A DNA stretch of 34,692 bases from NCBI GenBank assembly GCA_016932385.1, contig JAFGCY010000092.1, forward strand, positions 1 to 34,692. Direction: 5' to 3'. The stretch comes from a bacterium (lineage in GTDB: Bacteria; 4484-113; JAFGCY01). Under the pieces are notes generated by a model, which was not told the origin of the DNA, did not search any database, and saw only the letters and a list, made by a program, of their open reading frames with translations. The position numbers and the translations under genes were made by a program. Shown here one piece after another: positions 6,554-15,436 of the stretch. Each line of letters starts with the position of its first letter. Position 1 is the stretch's first letter.

Positions 6554-9082
6554 ATGCCCCTGCTGCCACCCGGCGTACAAGCGGAGTTTCCGGCGGACCG
6601 GAGCCAGCTGACGCCGCTGTTCCGGCAGTATACGCAGATCAAGGACGAGCAGCCCGCGGTGCTGCTCCTCTACCGGCTGGGCGATTTCTACGAGATGTTC
6701 GGGCCGGACGCCGTGCGCGGTTCCGAGATCCTCGGCCTGACCTTGACCAGCCGCGCCTGCTTCAAGGACTGCAAGATCGCGATGTGCGGCATCCCGCACC
6801 ACGCCAGCACGCGCTATATCAAGCGCCTCGTCGAGGCCGGCGAAACGGTGGCGATCTGCGAACAGACCGAGGACCCGGCCGAGGCCAAGGGGCTGGTGGA
6901 GCGCGCCGTCACCCGCGTGATCACCGCCGGTACGTTGGTCGAGGACGAGTACCTCAGTGCCGACAACTCCAATTTCATGACCGTGCTGGCGCGATCGGGT
7001 AAACGCGTGGGCCTGGCCCGGCTGGAGAGCAGCAGCGGCCGCGTCGAGCTGGCCGAGTTGCCGGCGGCGGAGCCGCGCCAGGCCCTGGCGGCGGCGCTCA
7101 AGCACTACCCGGCGGAGCTGCTGTTGCCCGCGGGGCTGAAGGACGAGCCGGACTGGCGCCTGACGGGCAACGGGCCCGGCGGGCCGGTGGTGCATTACTA
7201 CGCGCCGGTACCCTCGGCCCAGGACGTGTCGTATTTCCTGACCCGCTACTTCCAGGTCGGCAACCTGGCCGCTTTCGGCCTGGCCGACCTGCCGGCGGCC
7301 CAGGCCGCGCTGTACGCCCTGGTGCGCTACCTCAAGGAGACCTTCAAGATCCAGCAGGTCAGCCTTTATCCGCTGGTGGTCCCGCCCGCCGGGCAGCTGT
7401 ACCTGGATACGCGCGCGATCGAGCACCTGGAACTGCTGGCCAGCCAGAACCCGTATGCCACCGGCGGCGGCCTGTACGACCTGCTCAACCGCTGCCAGAG
7501 CGCGGCGGGCCGGCGTGAGCTGAAAAGCCTGCTGGTGGCCCCCTACGCCGATGCGGACGTGCTCAGGCGCCGCCACGCCTGCGTCGAACACCTGCTGGCG
7601 GTCAAGCAGCTGGCCCAGGACATCGAGCGCTTTTTACAGTCGATCCAGGACATCGAGCGCATCGTCCAGCGCGTCACCCTGCGCCGCACGCATCCCAAGG
7701 AGCTGCGCGCACTGACGGGCTCCCTGCCCGAGCTGTACGGGCTGGCGGGGCTGCTGGCCGAGGCTGACAACGAGCTGCTCAACGAGTTGGGCGGCGAGAT
7801 CGGCGATTTCGACGAGCTGCACCTGCGTCTCGACAGCACGATCGCCGAAGACCCGCCGGCCAAGCTGGGCGAGCGCGGCGCGATCCGGCCGGGTGCCGAC
7901 GAGTTGGTCGACCGGCTGCGGGGCCTGGTCGACGGCGGGACGGACTGGTTCGCCGACTACCAGGAGATCCAGCGCGAGCGCACCGGCATCCGCACGCTGA
8001 AGGTCAAACAGACCGGCGCCTTCGGCTGGTTTATCGAGGTCAGCCAGGCCAACCTGGCGCTGGTACCGGACGACTACACGCGCAAGCAGACGCTGGTCAA
8101 CGCCGAGCGCTTCGTGACCGCGGAGCTCAAGGCCCGCGAGACCGAGATGCAGTCTGCCGAGACGCGCCTGGCCGCCCGTGAACGCGAGTTGTTCGAGGAA
8201 CTCTGCGAGCTGGTCGCGCAACGCGCCGGGGAGCTGGCCCGGGCGGCGCGGGCCACGGCGCGCCTGGATGTGCTCTTAAGCCTGGCGCTGATCGCGCGCG
8301 ACGGCGGCTGGGTGCGGCCCGAACTGGCGGAGGACCAGGCGCGCCTGGAGATCAGCGGCGGGCGGCATCCGGTGGTCGAGCAGGCCGTCGGCCGGCGCCA
8401 CTACACCGACAACGATTGCTTCCTGGACCAGGCGGGGCAGCAGATCGCGATCCTGACCGGCCCGAACATGGGCGGCAAGAGCACCTACCTGCGGATGGTC
8501 GCCGTGCTGGCGGTGCTCAACCAGCTGGGCGGCTTCGTGCCGGCCGCGCGCGCCGTGCTACCCGTCTTCAACCGCATCTACACGCGCGTCGGCGCCCAGG
8601 ACTACCTGGCGCTGGGGCAGTCCACCTTCATGGTGGAAATGGTCGAGACCGCCGAGATCCTCAACACCTGCGCCGACACCAGCCTGGTGCTGTTGGACGA
8701 GGTCGGGCGCGGCACGAGTACCTACGACGGCATCAGCATCGCCAAGGCAGTGGTGGAGTACCTGCACCAGCACGCCGCGCGGCCGCTGGTGCTGTTCGCC
8801 ACGCATTTCTTCGAGCTGACCGACCTGGAACTGGTCCTGCCGCGCGTCAAGAACTTCCAGGTCGAGGTGGCCCAGGACCGCGACCGCTTCCTGTTCCTCT
8901 ACCGCGTGTCGCCCGGCGCGGCTTCCGACAGCTACGGCATCGAGGTGGCGGCGCTGGCCGGCCTGCCCGAGGCCGTCGTGACCCGCGCGCGGCGGATCCT
9001 GGCCGAGCTGGAGGACGTGAAAAACGAGGCCCGCCAGCGCGCCCAGCGTGCCGTGCAGCTGGGGCTGTTCGAGAGCGAGTAG
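6554..9082 (+). CDS. mutS: DNA mismatch repair protein MutS
   Basis: 842 aa, the usual MutS1 length. It recognises base mismatches and small loops and uses ATP binding to signal repair. The N-terminal mismatch-binding domain carries the diagnostic Phe-x-Glu motif (F45-Y46-E47 in GDFYEMF). Connector, lever and clamp domains follow. The C-terminal ATPase has Walker A GPNMGGKST (636-644), Walker B LVLLDE (711-716) and the adjacent GRGTST segment, then the dimerising helix-turn-helix tail. All key residues are intact. No mutL lies in the window. The start at 6554 fits the family N-terminus and the -10 box just upstream. The next gene (baeRF) has its own Shine-Dalgarno 102 nt downstream and may be co-transcribed. 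Confidence 0.98.
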   Translation: MPLLPPGVQAEFPADRSQLTPLFRQYTQIKDEQPAVLLLYRLGDFYEMFGPDAVRGSEILGLTLTSRACFKDCKIAMCGIPHHASTRYIKRLVEAGETVAICEQTEDPAEAKGLVERAVTRVITAGTLVEDEYLSADNSNFMTVLARSGKRVGLARLESSSGRVELAELPAAEPRQALAAALKHYPAELLLPAGLKDEPDWRLTGNGPGGPVVHYYAPVPSAQDVSYFLTRYFQVGNLAAFGLADLPAAQAALYALVRYLKETFKIQQVSLYPLVVPPAGQLYLDTRAIEHLELLASQNPYATGGGLYDLLNRCQSAAGRRELKSLLVAPYADADVLRRRHACVEHLLAVKQLAQDIERFLQSIQDIERIVQRVTLRRTHPKELRALTGSLPELYGLAGLLAEADNELLNELGGEIGDFDELHLRLDSTIAEDPPAKLGERGAIRPGADELVDRLRGLVDGGTDWFADYQEIQRERTGIRTLKVKQTGAFGWFIEVSQANLALVPDDYTRKQTLVNAERFVTAELKARETEMQSAETRLAARERELFEELCELVAQRAGELARAARATARLDVLLSLALIARDGGWVRPELAEDQARLEISGGRHPVVEQAVGRRHYTDNDCFLDQAGQQIAILTGPNMGGKSTYLRMVAVLAVLNQLGGFVPAARAVLPVFNRIYTRVGAQDYLALGQSTFMVEMVETAEILNTCADTSLVLLDEVGRGTSTYDGISIAKAVVEYLHQHAARPLVLFATHFFELTDLELVLPRVKNFQVEVAQDRDRFLFLYRVSPGAASDSYGIEVAALAGLPEAVVTRARRILAELEDVKNEARQRAQRAVQLGLFESE

Positions 9083-9184
9083 CTTTCCACCCCGGCGATA
9101 TGGCGGCGGCGCGCTTAGTTTGTTAAACTGAATTGGAAGGCAGCCGTAGGTGGCTGATTGCTAAATCATGCTTAGGGGCGACGG

Positions 9185-10318
9185 ATGATTGTCTTTGGCA
9201 AGCGGAATCTGCACGAATTGTTGAACCAGGCCCCCGATCCCGGCGTGTCGATCTATCTCCCGACCCACCGCGCCGGACGTGAAACCCAGCAGGACCCGAT
9301 CAGGTTGAAGAACCTGCTCGGTACGGCTGAGCGCCAGCTGGCGGACCAGGGGTTTAAAGCCGGCCAGGTCGCCGAGCTGCTCAAGCCGGCCCTGGAACTG
9401 GTGGACGATGCGATGTTCTGGCAGGCGCAGCGTGAGGGGCTGGCCGTATTCCTGGCCCCGGGCTTCTCGCGCGCCTACCGCCTGCCGCTCCGGTTCCCCG
9501 AGCGGGTCTATGTCAGCCCGCGCTTCTACATCAAGCCGCTGTTGCCGATGCTGACCGAGGAGGGGCATTACTTCGTGCTGGCGCTGTCCCAGAAGGAGGC
9601 GCGGCTGCTGATCGGCACGCGCGACAGCCTGGAGCCGCTGGAATTGGAGGGCGCGCCGGCCGGCATGGCCAGCGTTTTCCGCTACCGCGCCACGACGCAC
9701 CACTCCAGCTCCGCCGGCGGCCGCGGCGGCGCGATCCTGCACGGCGGCGGCAGCGCCGACGAGGACCAGCCCGAGGAACTCAAGCGCTATTTCCGCGAGG
9801 TCGACGCCGCGGTCATGCGCGTGCTGGTGAACGAGCATGCCCCGCTGGTGCTGGCGGCGGTGGAATCCCACCTGCCGGTCTACCGCGAGCTCAGCGACTA
9901 TCCGAGCATTCTCGGCGGCTCGATCACGGGGAATCCGGACGAGCTGAGCCTGGTGGACCTGCACAGCCGCACCTGGAGCATCGTCCGGCCGCAGTTCGCC
10001 CGCGTGATGCTGAGCGCCACCGAGAAGTTCAACCGCCAACTCGGTACGGGCCAGGCGTCCGGGCAGCTGGGTGTGATCCTGCGCGCCGCGTTCAACGGGC
10101 AGGTCGATTTCCTGTTCGTGCCGATGGGCGTGCAGCAATGGGGCCGCTGGGACACTAACGGCGCTGAACTGGAGCTGCACAGCGAGCCCGGCGACCACAG
10201 CCAGGACCTGCTGGACCTGGCCTGCGACCAGACCCTGCGCCACGGCGGAATGGTTTTCGCGCTCAGCCCGGACAGCATGCCGCAGGGCTGCCAGATCGCC
10301 GCGGGTTTCCGCTACTAG
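9185..10318 (+). CDS. baeRF-type protein (bacterial eRF1/Pelota-like family)
   Basis: 377 aa. Resemblance is to the bacterial archaeo-eukaryotic release factor (baeRF) families: N-terminal VSIYLPTHRAG (about 21-31) followed by QQDPIRLKNLL and AERQLADQG, a central Gly/His-rich loop (about 169-190, with HHSSSAGG and HGGG) followed by an acidic patch and a helix (LKRYFREVDAAV), then LVLAAVESHLPVYRELSDYPSILGG split over two strands. Such proteins are predicted relatives of eRF1 domains 2-3, with proposed roles in ribosome rescue or translation control, largely untested. The start is supported by AGGGG (9174-9178) 6 nt before ATG. The stop codon overlaps that of the convergent nucleotidyltransferase gene at 10315-10318. 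Subfamily assignment is from memory of conserved motifs, so moderately certain. Confidence 0.75.
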   Translation: MIVFGKRNLHELLNQAPDPGVSIYLPTHRAGRETQQDPIRLKNLLGTAERQLADQGFKAGQVAELLKPALELVDDAMFWQAQREGLAVFLAPGFSRAYRLPLRFPERVYVSPRFYIKPLLPMLTEEGHYFVLALSQKEARLLIGTRDSLEPLELEGAPAGMASVFRYRATTHHSSSAGGRGGAILHGGGSADEDQPEELKRYFREVDAAVMRVLVNEHAPLVLAAVESHLPVYRELSDYPSILGGSITGNPDELSLVDLHSRTWSIVRPQFARVMLSATEKFNRQLGTGQASGQLGVILRAAFNGQVDFLFVPMGVQQWGRWDTNGAELELHSEPGDHSQDLLDLACDQTLRHGGMVFALSPDSMPQGCQIAAGFRY

Positions 10319-11073
10319 GCCGGGCGGCGCCTGAGCCACTCGACGGCGTAGTCGTAATTGGCGCGGTTGTCGATGTCGTAGGCGATCGCGGCCTCGGCCA
10401 ACTCGATCGTCCGCGTCGTGACGCCGGTCAGCTGGCTGGCGCGCTGCTCCAGCATCTCCAGCGTGAGTCGGCGGAAGATGAAGGCGCAGACGATCCGTGG
10501 GCCCAGCATCAGCGCCAGCCGGTGCGGGTACTTGCGGTAGCGGTAGCAGTCGCGGGCCAGCGGGATGTTGGTCTTGAGCGCCGGGCCCGTGAAATAGAAG
10601 CAGCTGCCCATCGTCAGCGCGCGGCCGCCGATGTGCTCGAAGCGATTGGGTGAGCCGGGGTAGGCCGCCAGGAAGGTGTCGCGGCCGACGGTCGGCACGC
10701 CCAGCTCGCAGTGGCGCCGCGCGGTGGAGATGAAGGAGCTAAGCTCCGCGCTGGTCAGAAACGGCAAATCCGGCGACAGCACCAGGTAGTCCGCCCGCAG
10801 GTCGTCGAAGTGGCTGAAGCCGCGCTGGATGTTGTCGATCAGCGACTCACCCTCGGCGATGAAGGCGGCCCGTCCCGCCAGCGCCGCCTCGACCTCCGCA
10901 TTGCCAACGACGACGACATCGTCGACCAGGGCACATCCGTCCGTCGCCGTCAGGGCCGTCTCCAGCAGCGTCCGCCCGCCTAGCTCGATCAGGGCCTTGC
11001 GGCTGGCGGTGGTCAGCGGCTGAAGATCGCGGGGTACCAGCCCGCCGGCGGTAATGATTGCCTTGAGCGCCAT
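10315..11073 (-). CDS. MobA-like/GT-A-fold nucleotidyltransferase
   Basis: 252 aa. The N-terminus MALKAIITAGG is the nucleotide-binding strand and loop of NTP transferases; LVLSPDLPFLT (about residue 97 onward) supplies the metal-binding aspartate in the SxDxP position. The C-terminal AYDIDNRANYDYAVEWLRRR resembles the closing IDVDTPEDL segment of the fold. The reaction would be transfer of a nucleotide from NTP to a sugar, cofactor or other phosphate, but the substrate is not clear; the middle is long and unlike classic MobA. The start at 11073 places the IITAGG motif at the usual position and lies 6 nt after a TACAAT box. An in-frame ATG at 11097 would place the -10 box inside the gene and is less likely. 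Confidence 0.85.
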   Translation of the reverse strand: MALKAIITAGGLVPRDLQPLTTASRKALIELGGRTLLETALTATDGCALVDDVVVVGNAEVEAALAGRAAFIAEGESLIDNIQRGFSHFDDLRADYLVLSPDLPFLTSAELSSFISTARRHCELGVPTVGRDTFLAAYPGSPNRFEHIGGRALTMGSCFYFTGPALKTNIPLARDCYRYRKYPHRLALMLGPRIVCAFIFRRLTLEMLEQRASQLTGVTTRTIELAEAAIAYDIDNRANYDYAVEWLRRRPA

Positions 11074-11079
11074 GGGGAT

Positions 11080-11085
11080 ATTGTA
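11080..11085 (-). promoter_or_regulatory. -10 box (TACAAT) of the nucleotidyltransferase gene, leaderless arrangement
   Basis: TACAAT on the minus strand, then ATCCCC (6 nt), then ATG 11073. No Shine-Dalgarno and no recognisable -35. Predicts transcription from the start codon itself or the base beside it. Confidence 0.6.
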
Positions 11086-11170
11086 CTTAAACGCCACCGG
11101 CGCCGGCGAATTCCAGGTGCCGGGCCGGCGGCGTCAACAATCACACCGACGGAGAGCCCACCTGCCGGGC

Positions 11171-11193
11171 CCGGCCGGGAATGTCCCGGCCGG
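11171..11193. terminator. Stem-loop downstream of the 11280-12554 gene
   Basis: Perfect 10-bp inverted repeat: CCGGCCGGGA (11171-11180), loop ATG, TCCCGGCCGG (11184-11193). It lies about 90 nt past the stop of the leftward membrane-protein gene. There is no T tract, so it may be a structural barrier or mRNA-stabilising hairpin, not a classical terminator. Confidence 0.45.
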
Positions 11194-11279
11194 CCAGGCA
11201 TGTTCCGATTCCCCTTAAGACCAGTTTGCCTGAATATATAAACGCCGGGAAGCGCTAAAGGTTACATCCGCGTCCGCGA

Positions 11280-12554
11280 TTAGGACAGATTGCTGCGCCG
11301 TTCGGCGACACCGCGGCGCGCGTAATGAAGCGCGACGGTGATCAGCACCAGCTGCTGGAGGACGAGCAGCGGAAACCGGTAGAACTCGGGCATCTCGGTC
11401 AGCCAGTGTTCGAGCGACAGGCTCCCGAGGCAGACCGGCGCGGGCAGGGCCAGCGGAAACGACAGGCTGAAGGGCGCCCAGCTGAGCACGTAGTTGAACA
11501 TCAGCGACTCGCCCTCATTGCCGGACAAGGACAAGACTTTGTAGATATCGCCCAGGATCAGCACACCCAGGCCCACCGGCAACAAGACGGCCATGCCGAT
11601 CGCCAGCGCCGGCCGCAAGCCGGGCCAGCGGTCCATCCGGGCCAGGGTCAGCGCGAAGAACAGCACGATCAGCACGGCGCAGCCCAGGGCATGGCCGAAC
11701 TGCAGCTCCAGCCCGTCATCGAAGTAATTGGAGTTGGCGTATTGGGCGGCGAGCGCCAGGGTGACGCCGACCGTCGCGGGAATCTGCACCGCCTGGACCA
11801 GGCCCATCAGGATGCCGTAGGTCGAGGCGGCATACGCCCCGGTCAGGCCGTTGCCGGCGATCAGCAGGCAGAGGATGTAGAGCAGGCCGCCCAGTGCGCC
11901 GGTCAGCGTGACGGCGCCAATGGTCAGCAGGCTGCCCAGCAGCGCCACCAGCAGCGAGGTCGGGCTGTTTAAGAACAGCTCCAGCATGTGCAGGTACATC
12001 AGCCACAGCCAGAACAGCGCGGCGCAGAGCAGGCTGGCCAGGATCAGCCGCGGCCAGAACAACCGGACCACCGCGGCGACGAGCTCGCGGTCGGTCAGCC
12101 GCGTCGTCGCGATCATGTCGTCCAGGACATGCCCGCGCAGGCGCGAGCGCGCATCGGCCAGCACCGCCGAGACCGCCAACGCCGTGTCGTAGATGGACGT
12201 CAGCAGGAACACCAGGACCGCGGCGGACAGCGTGGCCAGCAGCGTCGCCGTGATGAAGGACACGATGTCCTCGAGGTCGTAGCTGGAGGAGTACGTGGCG
12301 TTGATGATCTCGATGGTCAGCGGGATGACGGCGCCGAGGACGACCAGCCCGCAGATCACGAAGTAGACCAGCAGCCGGCGCCAGGCCGGTACCCGCGCCG
12401 CCTGCCGCTGGCGGGCGATGCTAAAGTACATCGCGAACGGGTTCTCGCCCACCGTGGCCCAGGCCTGGTACCATTCGCCCGCATCCTGCCGCATGTCAGT
12501 CCACCACAGCACCGGCAGATTATAGGCGCGGTGCGCGGTTTGATCACTCGCCAT
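11280..12554 (-). CDS. Multispanning membrane protein of unknown family
   Basis: 424 aa. A ~60-residue soluble N-terminus (WYQAWATVGENPFAMYFSIA) is followed by about 8-9 hydrophobic segments from residue ~62 to the C-terminus, with long Leu/Ala-rich helices (for example AVTLTGALGGLLYILCLLIA). The layout resembles Yip1-like or DUF-type integral membrane proteins, but no signature was recognised. Divergent from the membrane-protein gene at 12590 with only 35 nt between starts, so the two probably share a control region and may act together. No clear Shine-Dalgarno precedes ATG 12554; an in-frame ATG at 12494 is an alternative. No catalytic motif seen. Confidence 0.75.
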   Translation of the reverse strand: MASDQTAHRAYNLPVLWWTDMRQDAGEWYQAWATVGENPFAMYFSIARQRQAARVPAWRRLLVYFVICGLVVLGAVIPLTIEIINATYSSSYDLEDIVSFITATLLATLSAAVLVFLLTSIYDTALAVSAVLADARSRLRGHVLDDMIATTRLTDRELVAAVVRLFWPRLILASLLCAALFWLWLMYLHMLELFLNSPTSLLVALLGSLLTIGAVTLTGALGGLLYILCLLIAGNGLTGAYAASTYGILMGLVQAVQIPATVGVTLALAAQYANSNYFDDGLELQFGHALGCAVLIVLFFALTLARMDRWPGLRPALAIGMAVLLPVGLGVLILGDIYKVLSLSGNEGESLMFNYVLSWAPFSLSFPLALPAPVCLGSLSLEHWLTEMPEFYRFPLLVLQQLVLITVALHYARRGVAERRSNLS

Positions 12555-12576
12555 CGATTTTGGGACGCGGGTCGGG

Positions 12577-12582
12577 TAGAAT
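12577..12582 (+). promoter_or_regulatory. -10 box (TAGAAT) of the 12590 gene, leaderless arrangement
   Basis: TAGAAT followed by 7 nt (CAATTCA) and ATG 12590. No Shine-Dalgarno. This supports ATG 12590 over the in-frame TTG at 12560, which would lie upstream of the promoter. Confidence 0.55.
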
Positions 12583-12589
12583 CAATTCA

Positions 12590-13795
12590 ATGGAGTTGCC
12601 ACATCTAACGCTGGCACTGCGCCGCATGCGCCGCACCCCGGGGAGGACGGCGATCACTATCCTCCTGTGCTGGCTGGCGCTGGTCCTGCTGGAAAGCAAT
12701 CTTCCCAATTGGCCGGTTCGTTTTCTCAACGCGTGTTTTAGCACCAATATGGCGTGGCTGGCGGTTAATTACTTGCATTTCATTTATCTAAGCATCGTCC
12801 TGGCCGGTTTTTTCGTGCTGTACCTGGCGATCGCCAACGGTATGCGCACGCTGGTGGACGACGTGCGCGGTGGGCTGGGCAGCTGGTACTTGACGCCGGT
12901 GCCCAGCAGCCGCGTGTTGCTAGGCGTATTGGCCGGCACGGCGCTGGCCACCGTGGTGCCCGCGGTCGGCCTGCTGGCCTACCTGCCGTTGGCAGTGATC
13001 GCGCAATTGACGGGCATGATTACATCATATGAATACCCCGGCCAGCTTGGCCTGGATAACTACAGCATTTACACCTTCACGCTGTTTCTGTTGCTGCGCT
13101 TGCCGCATTTCGCGCTGTTCGCGGGCTGCGTGCAGTTGGCCTTACGCCAGACGCGGCTGGTCTCCTTCATTCCGCTGTTGCTGGCTCTGGCTGCTACGTT
13201 TTCCTCGCTGTGGCAGGGCCGCGAGCTTTACGCAAACAAAGTCGCGCAGGATCTGGGCGCCCAGGCGCTGTGGGTGGATAGTATTGCCGGCGCCGTAGTC
13301 GTGATGGCGCTATTGATCCTCGCCTTACTCAGCGAGAGAAGCTGGCTCGGTCACGCCGTAGTACTGGTAGGAGCGATAGTCATTCCGCTGGCGATGGGAA
13401 TCAGTGCGGGCGTTGCGGGTGAAATGCAGGCCTATCTGACCAATTACACCGGTGGAAACTTGGGCTGGTCGGCCCCACCCGTGCGCGTCCAGAGCCTGGC
13501 TGCGGCGCTTGCCTACGATTTCCCGGCGATGCCGTTCCACACCGGTCTGGGCCACGCCTACCCGAATCTTGAGCATTTCTGGACCGGCCAAGAACATCAG
13601 ACAAGCTGGTATACGCGGCAGCTACGAAATCGCGAGGAGCACCTGTTCGGCCAGCCGATTCACCCGTACGGCGAGCAGGCTCTGGCCCAGGTTACTGGTG
13701 GTTACCTGCTGACGCTGGTCCTCTGGTGGTTCACCGCGCTTTGCTGCCTGGAGATCGCCCGCCGGCCGTACTACTACCGGCGTTGGCGCTGGTAG
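12590..13795 (+). CDS. Multispanning membrane protein, ABC-2-permease-like layout
   Basis: 401 aa. An amphipathic N-terminus (MELPHLTLALRRMRRTPGRT) precedes about seven membrane helices. The pattern of TM1, cytoplasmic loop with LVDDVRGGLGSWYLTPVPSS, then paired helices is reminiscent of ABC-2-type transporter permeases, but no ATPase gene is nearby, so this stays tentative. A soluble segment (about 300-365, rich in His and aromatic residues) separates the last two helices. The C-terminus RRPYYYRRWRW is encoded within a long inverted repeat at 13765-13804. The start is set by the TAGAAT box. Divergent from the membrane protein at 11280-12554 and convergent with the lipoprotein at 13817-15436. 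Confidence 0.75.
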   Translation: MELPHLTLALRRMRRTPGRTAITILLCWLALVLLESNLPNWPVRFLNACFSTNMAWLAVNYLHFIYLSIVLAGFFVLYLAIANGMRTLVDDVRGGLGSWYLTPVPSSRVLLGVLAGTALATVVPAVGLLAYLPLAVIAQLTGMITSYEYPGQLGLDNYSIYTFTLFLLLRLPHFALFAGCVQLALRQTRLVSFIPLLLALAATFSSLWQGRELYANKVAQDLGAQALWVDSIAGAVVVMALLILALLSERSWLGHAVVLVGAIVIPLAMGISAGVAGEMQAYLTNYTGGNLGWSAPPVRVQSLAAALAYDFPAMPFHTGLGHAYPNLEHFWTGQEHQTSWYTRQLRNREEHLFGQPIHPYGEQALAQVTGGYLLTLVLWWFTALCCLEIARRPYYYRRWRW

Positions 13796-13804
13796 TAGTA
13801 CGGC
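13765..13804. terminator. Long stem-loop overlapping the 3' end of the 12590-13795 gene
   Basis: Perfect 14-bp inverted repeat: GCCGTACTACTACC (13765-13778), 12-nt loop, GGTAGTAGTACGGC (13791-13804). The stop TAG (13793-13795) lies in the right arm. A short T run (GGGCTTTT) follows about 10 nt later on the plus strand. It sits between convergent genes and probably ends transcription of the rightward gene. Confidence 0.6.
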
Positions 13805-13816
13805 GCTTGCGGGCTT

Positions 13817-15436
13817 TTATTCTTCCGGAGCGTCGTCGCCGTTCCAGCGGATCTCGGCATTGGTGATAATTTCCGGTCCGCCCAGGTCGTCGACAAAATC
13901 CCAGGCGGTCTGGTCGCCGTCGGGGAAGGCCGGGTTGCTTCTGATCAGCAATTCGTTGATCACGTAAGCGTCGCCGCTATGCGGATCGAGGTGCGTCAGA
14001 CCGTCCAGCGAGGTCAGGCGATCGTTGCCTTCGATCCATAACGAGCACACCGTGCGCAGGCCGGCCATGTCGTCGACGTCGGTGATCAGCGGAATCTGCC
14101 GCAGATAAAAGTAATCGATCTTGGTGAAGTTGCTGAACGGTTCCAGCGTGGGCAGGTTGTCCAGCCAGGTCAGCCTGACCTCCATGATCTCCGTAATGGG
14201 ACCGACATCCACCGTCGTCAGCGCCGGCAGGACCTGCAGGGAGATCCGCTCCGCGCCGGCCAGCTTGGGCATTTCAATGGTCTCGAGGTTCTCGGCGTAG
14301 ACGAACTGCATCAAGCCGTCGACATGCTGCAACTCCGGCAGCGAGACCGTCGCCAGCGGGGGATCGCACTCCTCGTAGGTGGAGGCATAATTGACCTGCA
14401 CGCCGCCATAGTGGACGGTTGTCAGCGCCGGCAGTTCCAGCGTGGCCAGCTTGGGGTTGTCTTTGAAGTAACACGACGCGCCCTGGATGATGTCCCAATG
14501 CCGCCCGACCTCCTTGAGGTTGTCGAAGCTGATTGTCTCCAGCTCGGGGTTCTCGATCGCCCAAACGCTGCCGCCGACGAATGCCAAATCCGGCAAGGCC
14601 AACTCGTTCAGGCTTTGCACGAAGCTTACCGACAGGTTGCAGCCGATCGTTTCCAGGCTTTCCAGCTCCCGCAGGTTGGCCAGCGCATCGCTGCCGTTGC
14701 TGGTTTCGATCGTCAGTTCGCCGCCGATGAAACGCAGGTCGCTCAGGCTGGCCAGCGAGTCATTCTCGGCACCGATCGTCAGATGGCCGCCCAAAACCTC
14801 GTAGCCGTCCAGCAGCGTGATCGGCGTCTCGGCGGAGACGGTGAAGTCGCCTGGATAGACATCGCCGGGCGGCGAGGCTAAAAGCCAGCCCGGACCGACG
14901 GTGACTGCCAGATTGCCGGAGACGGCGATCACGAGATGCGCATTGCCGGTCAGCGGATCGAAGTATTGCCCTTCCAGCGGTACGTCGAACAGCTGATAAA
15001 TCCGGTTCGTTGCATGCACGTCGATAGCCTGCCAGCGCCAGGTCTGCTCAGCGTAGTCGGCCAGGCCTAGAAAGATTTCGCCGTCCTCGGGACTGGCGGC
15101 TCCGATCTGGAAGGCCGCCGTCCGCGGCAGCTGCTCGGTGCCGTAGCCGCTCACGGCCAGCACGCCCCATTCCGGGTCGCCGGTCGCCGTGATCCGGGCA
15201 CCGCTGTTTTCCACCACATAGCCGCTGCTGTAGGCGATGGGATTGGTGAAATCGAGTTCCGTGTCCACGGCGCTGACCGTCCGCGGCAGCTCGGCTACGT
15301 CCGGCAGTACCTGGGTGGGTTGCTCCCCGGGCGTAACGCCGTTGTCGAGGTTGATTGCTGATCCCCCGCAACCGGCCGCCAGCCAGCAGAGTAATGAAAT
15401 AACAACAAACAAGAATCTAACGTGCGTTACTCGCAT
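13817..15436 (-). CDS. Lipoprotein with receptor-L/leucine-rich repeat domain
   Basis: 539 aa. The signal peptide ends in LAAGC, with Cys23 the lipidation site. After an N-terminal beta-rich region (about 24-245) comes a series of irregular leucine-rich repeats to about residue 515, with consensus like L-x-x-L-x-x-IGG-x-L-x-I and P-x-L-x-x-I-x-x-P-x-L, typical of receptor L-domain-like bacterial surface proteins. Such folds bind proteins or glycans; the ligand is unknown. The start is supported by GGGAGG 8 nt before ATG. A stretch of acidic residues ends the protein (GDDAPEE). A probable surface protein like the PKD lipoprotein at 2670, but a separate unit. Confidence 0.85.
   Translation of the reverse strand: MRVTHVRFLFVVISLLCWLAAGCGGSAINLDNGVTPGEQPTQVLPDVAELPRTVSAVDTELDFTNPIAYSSGYVVENSGARITATGDPEWGVLAVSGYGTEQLPRTAAFQIGAASPEDGEIFLGLADYAEQTWRWQAIDVHATNRIYQLFDVPLEGQYFDPLTGNAHLVIAVSGNLAVTVGPGWLLASPPGDVYPGDFTVSAETPITLLDGYEVLGGHLTIGAENDSLASLSDLRFIGGELTIETSNGSDALANLRELESLETIGCNLSVSFVQSLNELALPDLAFVGGSVWAIENPELETISFDNLKEVGRHWDIIQGASCYFKDNPKLATLELPALTTVHYGGVQVNYASTYEECDPPLATVSLPELQHVDGLMQFVYAENLETIEMPKLAGAERISLQVLPALTTVDVGPITEIMEVRLTWLDNLPTLEPFSNFTKIDYFYLRQIPLITDVDDMAGLRTVCSLWIEGNDRLTSLDGLTHLDPHSGDAYVINELLIRSNPAFPDGDQTAWDFVDDLGGPEIITNAEIRWNGDDAPEE

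Noticed and set aside
12519..12524. TATAAT on the minus strand inside the 11280-12554 gene
   Set aside because: It lies in the coding part after ATG 12554 and 24 nt before the next in-frame ATG with no Shine-Dalgarno; it could matter only if translation starts at 12494.
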